From an uncultured Mucilaginibacter sp. (lineage in GTDB: Bacteria > Bacteroidota > Bacteroidia > Sphingobacteriales > Sphingobacteriaceae), in contig CAIPFE010000050.1 of the NCBI GenBank assembly GCA_903864275.1, positions 1 through 64,000 of the forward strand: a stretch of DNA of 64,000 nt. The letters run 5' to 3'. Below are positions 11,001 through 20,097 of this stretch, one piece after another. The notes under the pieces were generated by a model. The model had not been told where the DNA came from. It worked only from the letters and a program-made list of their open reading frames with translations, and did not search any database. The position numbers and the translations under genes are program-made. Positions within the stretch are counted from its first letter, which is position 1, and each line of letters begins with the position of its first letter.

Positions 11001-11361
11001 CGGTATGCCACCTTCTTAGCCCTTTTAAGCCGGCCTTTTCGGTTTCATCCTCAAATTTCCAGTTGCCTTTGTTAACGTACAACTTACAATCGCCCTGGTT
11101 CGATGTAAAAAAGATATCGGGCTTACCATCGTTATTAACATCGCCGATAGCAACGCCGCCACCATTATAAAAGTTACGGTAGTTAAACACATTAAATTCA
11201 CCGTCATCCTTAACCTTATTATTAAAAGTTATGCTCGTTTGAGAGGAAGGCACCAACTGGAACAGTGCGTCCTCTGGTTTAAATTGTTCTTTTTTTTCCT
11301 GGCATGAAATGCAAAAAATACTTAAAATACAAAAAAATGATCGGGGGTGCAATAGCTTCAT
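8059..11361 (-). CDS. FG-GAP/VCBS repeat lipoprotein with UnbV/ASPIC domain (CRTAC1-like), copy 2
   Basis: About 1100 residues, starting at the ATG at 11361 (a TTG at 11373 is the only extension). The lipobox is FCISC around residue 20. Its architecture is the same as the 3462-6806 protein: N-terminal FG-GAP/VCBS blades (DVNNDGKPDIFF, DINGDGWLDIYI, DYDHDGDLDC), a central UnbV/ASPIC-like stretch (FGIGAKVTIY to VIWPN), then a second propeller (DVNGDGLEDFF, DLNGDGKLDLIAG) and a C-terminal block with GEVRDL. It is paralogous to copy 1 along the whole length. It follows susD but is separated from it by a strong terminator-like hairpin. It is probably an outer-membrane, surface-exposed partner of SusC/SusD; function is unproven. 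Confidence 0.87.
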   Translation of the reverse strand: MKLLHPRSFFCILSIFCISCQEKKEQFKPEDALFQLVPSSQTSITFNNKVKDDGEFNVFNYRNFYNGGGVAIGDVNNDGKPDIFFTSNQGDCKLYVNKGNWKFEDETEKAGLKGLRRWHTGVTMVDINGDGWLDIYITNSGGLGNANRANELYINQKDGTFKEEAEKYGLADKGLGTQAIFFDYDHDGDLDCFVLNNSYRPILSFGYNRELRNIRDPLNGDRLYRNDNGKFVDVSAQAGIYGSEIGFGLGVAAGDMFNTGWDDMYISNDFFEHDYLYKNQHNGTFKEISDDALGHMSLSSMGSDLADINNDGLLDMFTTDMLPENDYRLKTTTKFDEFDVYNAKLKGNFHHQFTTNCLQLNNGDGTFSEIANLAGINATDWSWGALCFDFNNDGWKDIFVSNGISRDLTNQDFLSYFGSDEVMNEIKHGGFKAKKLLDKMPKTPITSYGFVNQKNLRFKNETIPMGFSKPGFSNGAAYGDLDGDGDLDLVVNNENGEAFIYRNMTSERTHAHYLKVKLKGTGMNTFGIGAKVTIYTNGMQQLLEQQPTRGFESSSEPVLNFGTGNVKKVDSLKVIWPNMKMQVLNNVNTNTTITLKQSDANLSFTPAVANAKPWYKNVTSASIKGDIYHKENDYKDFDEQRLIPKMLSTEGPKLAVADVNGDGLEDFFMGGATGDTAKLFIQQPNGMFIQKKQPAFAQDKNSEDIGALFFDAAHDGKKDLVVVSGGNLEREGSLDLLARLYTNDGKGNFTRKFNGWPIVSINASCVRLNSNNGDLFIGARCVPGSYGVIPSSKLLRNDGHGNFTDVTESIAPELVKLGMVTDAQWADIDGTGKNSLIVVGDWMPVTILNYVDGKLKKTGEIANSSGWWNCLTVADLNGDGKLDLIAGNNGLNSKIKADVDHPAKLYVADFDNNGQVECIPVYYKTDGIAYTFNLHDDIIKQLPILKKKFLRYDAYAGKGIDEIFAPEVLEKASVLTVTQTQTCVFYNNGKGMFNMRPLPIRAQFSPVFSILVSDLDNDGIKDLFLGGNFYGLKPEVGRYDASYGLSLLGNSRHGFDYLAPANSGLFVKGEVRDLSEIKTRDGKEIIVARNNDALQLFRRN

Positions 11362-11386
11362 AGTGGATGGCAAATATAAAAACTAA

Positions 11387-11417
11387 AATGGAGCGGTAAT
11401 TAAATTACCGCTCCATT
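11387..11417 (-). terminator. Strong hairpin after susD (intrinsic terminator or attenuator)
   Basis: A perfect 15-bp stem (11387-11401 with 11403-11417) around a single centre base. Read on the minus strand it is followed by a T-rich tail (TTAGTTTTTATATTTG). It lies 22 bases past the susD stop and 26 bases before the start of the next gene, so it should end or reduce transcription from susCD into the FG-GAP gene. Confidence 0.75.
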
Positions 11418-11439
11418 AAAATTAGCCAGTTTAATAATT

Positions 11440-12978
11440 TTAAAATGTATAACCGGGGTTTTGTACCAGGTTAGGATTTTTTTGGTGTTCTTCTGTAGGG
11501 ATCGGGAATAATGCCCAATGGTTATCAGCGTCAGCAAGAGGTTTAAATTGTTTTTTATCACCAAAGTGGCCATAACGGATCAAATCTTCTCTTCTCCAGC
11601 CTTCCCAAACAAGCTCACGACCGCGTTCGGCTAAAATGCTATCTAAATTAAATGCTGCAATTGTAAAATTAGGAACGCCGGCCCTTGCTCTTACAGGTGC
11701 TGTATAATTCAGTGCAGCAGCAGTACTGCCCAAACGTACCAAACATTCGGCTTTCATTAACAGTACATCCGCATAACGGAATAAAGAAAAATCGGCATCC
11801 TGGCTTTGTGAGCCCGGTACCAGCTGCCATTTTTGCTGGCGTACACCATCATATTCAGTTGCAGTATATAAGTTGGATACTTGCGGCCTGAAATTCAGCA
11901 CCAATGAGCTATCACTGCCCCTGGTTGTCAAAGGTGTAACCCCATCGGAAGCATATTGAACGCCAGCCATAAAGCCGGCCTTACGGGCATCGGTATTGCT
12001 GAATGTTTTGTAAAAATCAGCATTTGCGCAGAAACCGTTCCATGGCCCGCCAGTACTTCCCCATCCGTATTTAGCAGCCTGGTTATAGTGCATGGTCATC
12101 ATTTGTATCTGCAAACCAGGCGCGAACACGTGGTCATAAGGGATCACAAAAATATTCTCGGGCGACCCTGTGTTTGTGCTTGAAAAGTTAGCAAGAAAAT
12201 TAGCATTCAATGAATAACCTGCGCTAGCGATTGAATCGCAATAGGCTGAACAAGCGGTAAAACCATCTGTACCGGTTGACTTGGTGATCACGTTCTGGTT
12301 AAGGTATAATTTAGCCAGCAAAAAGTAAGCACCCCATCTGTTAAGCCGTCCGTATTGGGTTGGGTCTTGTGCCGGCGTTTTGTTGCTTAATAGAGGCCCG
12401 TTTGCTTTCAATTCAGTAATTAAAAAATTGTAAACGGTAGTAGCTGAAGCGGTAGGGGCCGTGCTCGCATCTGTACTTGATGAGATGATCAGCGGTACAT
12501 TTCCAAAATTTGTGAGCAGCAAATAATAAAAATAAGCACGCAAAGTTTTCAGCTCGGCAATAGAGTAAGAAGTGCCCGGTGTAGAAGGCAAACCCTCCAA
12601 AAGGCCAAGGGTAATGTTTATTGCACCAATGGTACCATAAGCATTATCCCATGAGCCGGAAAGATTGCCATGCGAAGCAGGGTACTGGTGCAGCCATAAT
12701 TGCTGCCAGATACCGCCATCGGCCCAGTCACCACCAATACGGCCCGGAACGATCAACGCGTCTGTGGTTTCCTCCGATGTAAGCAGGATGGAATTGTTGG
12801 CTGTTAGGCCACCCAATTTTGAATAGGTACCAAGTACAATTGACTTAAGGTACGACGGACTGCCGGCAGCAGCAGTCTGCGTTACGGTGTCTAATGCCGG
12901 GTTAAGTTCCTTTTTACAGGAGTAAATGCTTATCCCAACTAATAGAGCCGTTGCGATTAATAAAGTTTTCTTTTTCAT
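11440..12978 (-). CDS. SusD/RagB-family nutrient-binding outer-membrane lipoprotein
   Basis: 512 residues with a lipoprotein signal (Cys21 in IYSC). Family features are the helical TPR-like N-terminal half (ELKTLRAYFYYLLLTNFGNVPLI), the GRLNRWGAYFLLAKLYL segment, and the C-terminal ERGRELVWEGWRREDLIRYG block typical of SusD/RagB proteins. It caps the SusC channel on the cell surface and hands oligosaccharide to it. Its start lies 18 bp after the susC stop, the usual susC-susD order. With GH65, GH37 and GH31 nearby, an alpha-glucoside such as trehalose or a short alpha-glucan is the likely ligand; this is inference from context. A hairpin terminator follows it. Confidence 0.95.
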   Translation of the reverse strand: MKKKTLLIATALLVGISIYSCKKELNPALDTVTQTAAAGSPSYLKSIVLGTYSKLGGLTANNSILLTSEETTDALIVPGRIGGDWADGGIWQQLWLHQYPASHGNLSGSWDNAYGTIGAINITLGLLEGLPSTPGTSYSIAELKTLRAYFYYLLLTNFGNVPLIISSSTDASTAPTASATTVYNFLITELKANGPLLSNKTPAQDPTQYGRLNRWGAYFLLAKLYLNQNVITKSTGTDGFTACSAYCDSIASAGYSLNANFLANFSSTNTGSPENIFVIPYDHVFAPGLQIQMMTMHYNQAAKYGWGSTGGPWNGFCANADFYKTFSNTDARKAGFMAGVQYASDGVTPLTTRGSDSSLVLNFRPQVSNLYTATEYDGVRQQKWQLVPGSQSQDADFSLFRYADVLLMKAECLVRLGSTAAALNYTAPVRARAGVPNFTIAAFNLDSILAERGRELVWEGWRREDLIRYGHFGDKKQFKPLADADNHWALFPIPTEEHQKNPNLVQNPGYTF

Positions 12979-12996
12979 TATACTAAAAATTTATAA

Positions 12997-15900
12997 TTAT
13001 TTAAGTGTAAGATTGACTCCAAACGATAGTTCACGGGCACGCGGGTAAGCATTTGAAGTATCAATGCCTGTCTGGCCACCGGTGGTTGTTAATTCAGGAT
13101 CGATTCCCTTATAACTTGTAAAGGTATATAAGTTGTTGCCTGCTACATATATGTGCAATTTATCGATATATTTATTATCATGCAATACAAAGTTATATCC
13201 TAATGTCGCATTTTGTACTTTCAAAAATGCGGTGCTTTCCAGGAAGAAAGAAGAAGGCTCGGATGAACTGGTAATGTTGCTCTGTGCGGCGCTGGCCAGT
13301 ACCGAGTAAGTACCCAGTTTTTGTAAGCTGGTAAAGTTGATATCGTTCTGGTTAACCCCATGGCTGCCATATTGGCCGCGCAGGAAGATAGTCAGATCAA
13401 ACTGCTTGAAGGTAAAACTGTTGCTGATACCATAAGTAAACTTTGGATCGGTAGTATAGAACCTTCGGTCGCCTGTCCCGTCATCAGACATGTTAAGCTT
13501 CCCAATATTGCTGGTGGTATCCCTTGTGCCATTATTATTATAATAAAAGGTTTGCTTGCCTGTTGAAGTCTGGCCGGCATACTCCGGCAATAATACCGTA
13601 CCAATAGGATACCCTACTTTTAAATAACCAACTTGCGATACGGCGCCGCTGATACCTAAGCCAAATACGCTACCCACATTTGCCTGTTGAACGTTAAAGC
13701 TTGTATTGTCAAATGTGCCTGACAGGTTAACAATTTTATTGCGGATGACGGATACGTTAAGGCCGGCATTCCACGAGAAATCCCTGCTTTTTACGATTAC
13801 GCCATTAAAGTTTAAATCAAAGCCCTTATTGCTCAGGCTGCCAATGTTCGCCAATATATTGCCCACAAAAAATGTACCGCCTGTTGGCACAGTATAGTTA
13901 TATAGCAAATTGTTAGTGGTTGAACTGAAATAATCAATGCTACCGGTTAAACGACCATTAAATAAGCTGAAATCAAGAGCAACATCCGAGGTTGCTTTTA
14001 CTTCCCACCTTAAATTTGGATTGGGGTTCTGGGTAGAAAAATTACTTGTCAGGAACCTTCCGGAAGAAGCGTCATAATAAGGCGCACCTTGAACCGGGCC
14101 AAACAGGAACTGGGAGTTATATGGCCCAATTGAACCCTGGTCACCAACCTTACCCCAGCCGCCGCGAAGTTTCAAAGAAGATATCCATTGTACCTGTTTC
14201 ATGAAATCCTCGTTACTGATCACCCATGCAGCGTTCAATGAAGGGAAAACACCCGATTGGTTGTTCAAACCTAATTTGTTCGACCAATCATACCTCACGT
14301 TGCCTGTAAGATAATACCTGTCGTTAAAATTATATTCCACCCTTCCAAACCATGATTTTAGTTTATACCCGTAATCATAGGAGTCAATATCCACCCCGTT
14401 TGAAACCTGGTTAGCCGCGTTAATGTTTTCATTCGCCAGGTTGATATCGTTAAAGTTATGCGCGGCCACACAAAGTCCTGTATTGTTAAATTCATTGCCT
14501 TCATAACCTGCCAATAAATTTAACCGGCTTTTACCAAAAGTACCTTTGTAACCTGCCGTAACACCGTAGGTTAAAGTACTTGAAGTACTTGAACTTTTAT
14601 CAACGTCACCATCAGTTGTAAGTTCGCCTGGTATAGTTGTTTGGTTCAGGCCATAACCCAGGCGGTCAACAACACCGCTCAATAAATTAGACGGAGGCAG
14701 GTAAAGGTTATTACTGCTGTTTCCAAGTGAACCGTTTGCAAAAGGGCTTATGGTTAATCCTTTTGCTAAAGTATAATCCAAATGCAAATTGCCGCTCATT
14801 TTATTAATAGCCCCTACATTGGTCACATCAACCAGGTGAGGAACAGGGTTGGTTTCGTCAGTATTGTTGATGTACTGATAATGACCGGGATTGGCCGGAT
14901 CAAATTCACTGATCACCGAAGGGACGAAAGATGCATCTGAAAATGCCGAAGAGTCTGCATAATATCCATTGGTATGCGTACCCTGCAAGTTCATAGTGAT
15001 GAGTAATTTATCATTCAGCGTTTTTTGATCGAAATTAAAACGCGCGTTCAAATCTTTCCTTTCAGAAGTTAAAGCGATACCTTGTTGATCAGTATAAGTC
15101 ACAGATCCCCTGTAATGGCTTTTCTCTGTTCCGCCAGAAATGGCAAGGTTTTCATTCTGAGTAACCCCTGTGCGTAATAAGGCTTTAAACCAGTCGGTAT
15201 TTGCGCCCTGGTTACTGGTTGTTGTCGTGCCCGTTGGCATGGCGTGTCCGTAAAAGGACTGAAACATGGCCAAATATTGACTTGCATCTGCAAACTTCAT
15301 CAGGTGCTCAGCTGATTCAGAACCAACATAGGTATTAACGGTGACCTGTGGCCTGCCCGCTTTGCCGGTTTTGGTAGTGATCAGGATAACACCGCCCGCA
15401 GCACGTGAACCATAAATGGCAGCGGCAGAGGCATCTTTTAAAATGTCAAATGATTCGATATCGTTTGGTGATAGTGCGCGAGGATCGGCGCCTTCAACTC
15501 CATCAATTACATATAACGGGTCGTTACCACCTGCCAATGAAGCTGTACCACGAACACGTACGGTAAGCGGTTGGTTCGGGTCGCCGCTTGTAGATGCTAT
15601 TACAACACCCGCAGCTTTACCTTGCAGTTGCTGCAAAGGGTCGGTTGTTACGCCCTGCACGAAATCTGCGGCAGTAACTTTAACGATTGCGCCAGTCGCA
15701 TCCTTTTTGCGTACTGTGCCGTAACCAGTTACCAGTACTTCATTTAATGAGTTATTAGTCGGATCGAGGGTGACGTTTATAGTTTCGGAGCCTATCGGAA
15801 CTTCCTTACTTACGTACCCGATATAACTAACTACAAGTGTGGTTGAAGAGCCCGGTACCGATAATTTAAAAATCCCGTTAATATCAGTGATTGCACCTAC

Positions 15901-16059
15901 GGAAGTGCCTTTTGCCACAACGGATGCACCAATTAACGGTGAGCCATCTTTTGAGTCGGTCACCTTACCAGAAACTGATTTGTTTTGGGCCATTGCCGGT
16001 ATTACAAAAAAGCATAATAAGATAAAACAACTTACTTTGAGTAAAGTTTTAAAATACAT
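12997..16059 (-). CDS. SusC/RagA-family TonB-linked outer-membrane transporter
   Basis: 1020 residues with a signal peptide (about 1-24, ending AMAQ). A carboxypeptidase-regulatory-like domain follows (about 28-105: VSGKVTDSKDGSPLIGASV), then the plug with the LKDASAAAIYGSRAAGGVILITT signature, then a 22-strand type barrel ending SFGVNLTLK. There is no N-terminal STN domain, so it should not signal through a FecR/anti-sigma relay; this fits control by a hybrid two-component or DUF6377 regulator instead. It works with the SusD lipoprotein 18 bp downstream and depends on TonB energy. A gap of about 560 bp upstream gives room for a long leader. Confidence 0.96.
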   Translation of the reverse strand: MYFKTLLKVSCFILLCFFVIPAMAQNKSVSGKVTDSKDGSPLIGASVVAKGTSVGAITDINGIFKLSVPGSSTTLVVSYIGYVSKEVPIGSETINVTLDPTNNSLNEVLVTGYGTVRKKDATGAIVKVTAADFVQGVTTDPLQQLQGKAAGVVIASTSGDPNQPLTVRVRGTASLAGGNDPLYVIDGVEGADPRALSPNDIESFDILKDASAAAIYGSRAAGGVILITTKTGKAGRPQVTVNTYVGSESAEHLMKFADASQYLAMFQSFYGHAMPTGTTTTSNQGANTDWFKALLRTGVTQNENLAISGGTEKSHYRGSVTYTDQQGIALTSERKDLNARFNFDQKTLNDKLLITMNLQGTHTNGYYADSSAFSDASFVPSVISEFDPANPGHYQYINNTDETNPVPHLVDVTNVGAINKMSGNLHLDYTLAKGLTISPFANGSLGNSSNNLYLPPSNLLSGVVDRLGYGLNQTTIPGELTTDGDVDKSSSTSSTLTYGVTAGYKGTFGKSRLNLLAGYEGNEFNNTGLCVAAHNFNDINLANENINAANQVSNGVDIDSYDYGYKLKSWFGRVEYNFNDRYYLTGNVRYDWSNKLGLNNQSGVFPSLNAAWVISNEDFMKQVQWISSLKLRGGWGKVGDQGSIGPYNSQFLFGPVQGAPYYDASSGRFLTSNFSTQNPNPNLRWEVKATSDVALDFSLFNGRLTGSIDYFSSTTNNLLYNYTVPTGGTFFVGNILANIGSLSNKGFDLNFNGVIVKSRDFSWNAGLNVSVIRNKIVNLSGTFDNTSFNVQQANVGSVFGLGISGAVSQVGYLKVGYPIGTVLLPEYAGQTSTGKQTFYYNNNGTRDTTSNIGKLNMSDDGTGDRRFYTTDPKFTYGISNSFTFKQFDLTIFLRGQYGSHGVNQNDINFTSLQKLGTYSVLASAAQSNITSSSEPSSFFLESTAFLKVQNATLGYNFVLHDNKYIDKLHIYVAGNNLYTFTSYKGIDPELTTTGGQTGIDTSNAYPRARELSFGVNLTLK

Positions 16060-16621
16060 AAAATTAGTTTTAAAGGTTTATTGTTAATTGGTTGGTTTAT
16101 TTCTTTTCAATTAGGGTGAGTGAGTTGGTAGGCTATTTCGTTTATGCTAAGTTCTATTTTAATTGGGTTAAATCATTACACTTAGCAGTTCGCAATCAGC
16201 CATGCTATATCATGGCGGCATTCCTCCATTCTTGCTTTTAATCATTATTTATATTATTTAGTTTAATTGGTTTAACTAACTTTTATCAGTTAGCAGTTCA
16301 AAAATTATTGCTTGCCAAAATCTTTTTAAACTGATTGGTTGTAACAGATTACCTTTCAAAGTAAAAAAGATGTTACAGCATAACCTATTTATTTACTAAA
16401 AATATAAAAAAAAAGCTCATTTTATAAAACTAATCAATTGATAATCAAATATTTAAAAATAAAACTACGATAAAAAATATAAACATAGTTTAACCATTTC
16501 AGATACTAATTTAACACTATCCCCTGCCTAAAAACTTCTTAAATAACGGGATAATACCAACATATGATAATATATGTCAAACAAACAATAATTATTAATG
16601 CGGCGTTGAGTTTATTAAATA
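16060..16621. other. Intergenic leader region upstream of susC
   Basis: 562 bases, very AT-rich, without a convincing gene. A minus-strand TACTTTG box at 16357-16363 could be the -7 element for susC, giving a leader of about 290 nt. The decamer TTAGCAGTTC occurs twice as a direct repeat (near 16182 and 16287) and could be a regulator-binding element. No riboswitch is recognised. Confidence 0.35.
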
Positions 16622-18244
16622 TCAGGATTTACTAAGGAGATCAACAGCTTTTATTGCCATGATCTTATGATCAAACTGATCACCCGGGACAAGTGCTTTG
16701 GCCTTGATCCTCATTTTGTAAACGTATATGGTATTTACAGAATATTCAAGGATATTGGCAATAGTTTCGTTATCGCTGATCCCTAACCGCATCAGGGCAA
16801 ATATGCGCAGGTCGGTATTTAATACTTCATTGTCTTTGGGCCAGATTTGATCTTCCTTTTTTAGCAGCGAGTTAAAAGAATCAATAAAGTTGGGGAAAAT
16901 TTTGAGAAAAATATGGTCGAAAGTATAAAACAACGAGTCACGCTCCTTTTTAATATTTATCTCATTAATTGATAATAACAGGTCATCGTATTTTTTTGTA
17001 GCTATTTTTCGTTCAACGTTTCTTTTGAGTTTTTCGAGTTTTAAAATGTAGCCGGATATCAAATTAAAAAAGTAGCCTATATATTCTTCTTTTATATGGG
17101 CGTCCTCGGAAAGCTTATCATTAATTTTTCCGAGCTGAATATTTTTCTCTTCAATGATCGCCTCCTTAACCTTCAGCCTTTTTAACTGGATAAACACGAT
17201 AAACGAGATCAATGCGATCAGCACCGAAACGCCCACAATTGATAAAAGGTAGATCAGGAGGCGGTGTTTTTCGTTTTCCGTTATGATGCTTTTTGCGGCT
17301 TCAACTACGGGCAGCATAGCTGCAATTTTTATTTTCCGCAAACGCGCCCCGTAATACTGGGCATCATCAAAAGCGTGCTGGATAAATATATAGGCATCGT
17401 TGATATCGCCTGCCTTATATAGTTGCTCCCCAAGTTTGAAAGATGCGAGGGTTTCCTTCGTTGATGACCTGATATCACTGATTGCGCCCACTTCCAGTAA
17501 ATAAATGCGCTCATCCAGCTGCCCGGGGCTGTTATAAAAATTGCTTAACTCCGTCGATACCATTGCACGCTCGTGGTAGGTAAGCGGATAATACAATAAC
17601 AATTGAACCAGGTAGCTTGAAGGCCGGGCAATATCACCGCTTATATTTTGCCTGTCGCCTAAAAGCCTGTATTGCTCATACGAGCCGGACTTACACAATT
17701 TAAGGGCCGAATCGATATATTTTATTGATAGTGCGTTGTCCCCCGGCGTGAAATTTTTATTATTGTTATAATCGGCGAGGTCAGAATAGGCCCTTGATTT
17801 GAATGAATAATAGTCAATTTTTGTGCTGTCGCTGATAAAACGGGTATTGATCTCGTTTAAACAATCGAAACTTTCTTTGAACATCCCTGCTGACAGCAGA
17901 ATAAAGGCGAGCTTGGTTTTGCTGTCATAAAATTTGGGTTTGTCATTCAGTTTGCGGCTGATCAATTCAAGTTTCGAGGTGTAAACGTAAGCGGAATCGA
18001 ACTGGTAAACCTTATATTCTTCGTATAGTTCTTTGTATATCTTGTACTGATCATCAAGCGCATTGATGGAAGTATGTGAAAGTGCTGATTTAAGCTTTTT
18101 AATTCTATGTTCCTTTTGATCATCGTAAATTTTTCTTCTTGAGAGTTCAGTTTTTAAAACGGCCAGGAGGCTATCGGTTCTCCCGGACGAAAATGCAGAA
18201 CAGCCAAAAAGTACCATTAAAAGAGTAAATAGAAAAAATCTCAT
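16622..18244 (-). CDS. DUF6377-type membrane-anchored regulator with TPR-like domain and C-terminal HTH
   Basis: 540 residues: signal peptide (1-19), a helical TPR-like periplasmic region (about 25-325), one transmembrane helix (about 333-355, LLIYLLSIVGVSVLIALISF), a coiled-coil stretch (about 358-400) and a C-terminal LuxR-like helix-turn-helix (about 470-520, LRIFALMRLGISDNETIANIL then SVNTIYVYKMRIKAK). This is the layout of the DUF6377 proteins found beside susCD in Bacteroidota. The HTH is on the cytoplasmic side of an intact membrane protein, so it would act as a one-component membrane-tethered regulator. It lies 562 bp upstream of susC on the same strand and is the best candidate for its control. 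DNA binding is inferred. Confidence 0.8.
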   Translation of the reverse strand: MRFFLFTLLMVLFGCSAFSSGRTDSLLAVLKTELSRRKIYDDQKEHRIKKLKSALSHTSINALDDQYKIYKELYEEYKVYQFDSAYVYTSKLELISRKLNDKPKFYDSKTKLAFILLSAGMFKESFDCLNEINTRFISDSTKIDYYSFKSRAYSDLADYNNNKNFTPGDNALSIKYIDSALKLCKSGSYEQYRLLGDRQNISGDIARPSSYLVQLLLYYPLTYHERAMVSTELSNFYNSPGQLDERIYLLEVGAISDIRSSTKETLASFKLGEQLYKAGDINDAYIFIQHAFDDAQYYGARLRKIKIAAMLPVVEAAKSIITENEKHRLLIYLLSIVGVSVLIALISFIVFIQLKRLKVKEAIIEEKNIQLGKINDKLSEDAHIKEEYIGYFFNLISGYILKLEKLKRNVERKIATKKYDDLLLSINEINIKKERDSLFYTFDHIFLKIFPNFIDSFNSLLKKEDQIWPKDNEVLNTDLRIFALMRLGISDNETIANILEYSVNTIYVYKMRIKAKALVPGDQFDHKIMAIKAVDLLSKS

Positions 18245-18495
18245 ATTAAAATTGGTTATTTAGATTTCTAAATTTATAATTAAAAAATGAGTTCTAATTT
18301 AAAATATTTAAACTATTTGATTTCCGGATTTATTAAATCACCCAACAAGATATGCTGATAAGAAGCAGAAGTTAATAATAAAGTAACAAGGTTTATTACG
18401 TTTTTGGGGTGACATGAAGAAAGTTGAATACATCGTTTCTTAGCTACCCGTTGTAATAGCCCGGGAATAAACAATGAATATATTTAATGGCCCGG

Positions 18496-20067
18496 TTACG
18501 GCTGATCGAGGTGATAACGGTCGAGCAGGTTGAGCAGGACCCCATTTGTCCAACCGAAACCATCCTGCAATGGATATTCCCCGCCCCCAGCTTTTACGTC
18601 GGTATCAATAACGTTGTATTTTTCCATCAACTTACCGGTACTATTAAATACATCCGTGTTGGTCCTTACCCAGTTTACGCCAATTGAGCGGGCAAGGCCA
18701 TATTGATGGTAGTTATTTAAGCCATCGATAGCCATGTATTGCAGTGGTGCCCAGGCATTTGGGCTATCCCATTGCTGGCCTGAGCGTTTTAATGTAGTAA
18801 CCAGGCCACCGGGCTTCATAAATTGTGTTTTTAAATTTGATGCCACGCGGGCGGCTTGTTTTGTACCTGCTATATTAAACTCCAGCGGGTAAACGCCTGC
18901 CAGCGTTTTAAACGGCGTGGTGTGTTTCAGCTTCCAATTATAATCCATAAACCAGCCATCCTTTTCGCTCCAGCTATATTTTAATATTGCTTTTTTGCGG
19001 AGCATGGCTTTGGCTAAATAAACCTGGTATTTACTGCTATTACCCTGCAGCTGGTACGATTTTGCAACAGACAGCTCCAGGTGATAGATCAAACAATTTA
19101 AATCAACAGGGATAATAAATGTCGTTTGAATAGTTTCCAGTTTGCCGGTGGTATCCATCCAGCGGGTGCTGAAATCCCAGCCCGATTCGGCCGCGGCGCG
19201 AATATTACGGTAAAAATCTTCGGGTTTTTGTGTTGTTAGCTTTGCAGCATTCACATCTTTTTTAAATGATTCTTCGCGCGGCTTGTCCGATTCGTCCCAA
19301 TAACGGTTTAATATTTCCCCGTCCGGCATGCGCACTACATTGCGGTAGGCTTGCCCTGCACCCAATTTTCCAGCGCCGCGCATCCAGAACTCATATTCTT
19401 TAATAAGTTCCGATTGATATTTTACCATTACCTGGTCGCCTTCATCTTTGGCCAACAGATCAAGCATCATTGAAAAAAATGGCGGCTGCGAGCGCGTTAA
19501 ATAATAAGTGCGGGTACCATTTGGAATAAAACCGTATTTATCAATCAGGTAGGCAAAATTATTGATCATATTTTGAATGATCTGCGTTTTATGGCTTTCC
19601 TGCAAACCGAGCATGGTGAAATACGAATCCCAGTAATAGGTTTCGCGGAAACGCCCCCCGGGGACTACAAAATCATTAGGCAAAGTTAACAGTGATGAGT
19701 ACTTTGAAACGGTATCGTGCCTACGGTAAAGTACCTGCCACAACGTATCAATGTGCTTGCGCACACCTAAAGAAATATCGGTTTTAAAAATATTGGTCGG
19801 CGAGCCCGGCACCACAAAATTATCTACAACAAATTGTTTCAGGTCAAAGCCTGGTTTATCTTTTTGCTCATTGTAGTCTTTCATAATGAGTACCGGATCG
19901 CGTTTGGGCGTTGCATCAACGAAAGTTTTATTATCCGGGAAAATATCAGATAGCTGCACGGCTTCAAATAAGCCCGGGAATAGTTGCCTCGGCGTAAGTA
20001 TTTGCGAACTGGGATAAGTAATAACAAATGCCAGTTGTAGTGTTAATAATATTTTTCTCATCATCAA
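18496..20067 (-). CDS. treA: Periplasmic trehalase, glycoside hydrolase family 37
   Basis: 523 residues with an N-terminal export signal (about 1-22). It hydrolyses alpha,alpha-trehalose to two glucose. Both trehalase signatures are present: PGGRFRETYYWDSYF (136-150) and QWDSPNAWAP (432-441). The catalytic acid is D298 in ESGWDFSTRW and the base is E497 in GGGEYPLQDGFGW. Length and motifs are those of a full active GH37 enzyme. It begins 30 bp after the GH31 stop on the same strand, so the two are probably one transcript. Glucose released here would add to that from GH31 and GH65. This enzyme gives the firmest substrate clue for the whole locus. Confidence 0.95.
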   Translation of the reverse strand: MMMRKILLTLQLAFVITYPSSQILTPRQLFPGLFEAVQLSDIFPDNKTFVDATPKRDPVLIMKDYNEQKDKPGFDLKQFVVDNFVVPGSPTNIFKTDISLGVRKHIDTLWQVLYRRHDTVSKYSSLLTLPNDFVVPGGRFRETYYWDSYFTMLGLQESHKTQIIQNMINNFAYLIDKYGFIPNGTRTYYLTRSQPPFFSMMLDLLAKDEGDQVMVKYQSELIKEYEFWMRGAGKLGAGQAYRNVVRMPDGEILNRYWDESDKPREESFKKDVNAAKLTTQKPEDFYRNIRAAAESGWDFSTRWMDTTGKLETIQTTFIIPVDLNCLIYHLELSVAKSYQLQGNSSKYQVYLAKAMLRKKAILKYSWSEKDGWFMDYNWKLKHTTPFKTLAGVYPLEFNIAGTKQAARVASNLKTQFMKPGGLVTTLKRSGQQWDSPNAWAPLQYMAIDGLNNYHQYGLARSIGVNWVRTNTDVFNSTGKLMEKYNVIDTDVKAGGGEYPLQDGFGWTNGVLLNLLDRYHLDQP

Positions 20068-20097
20068 ATCATGAAACCACGGGCAAACACTTCCTGC

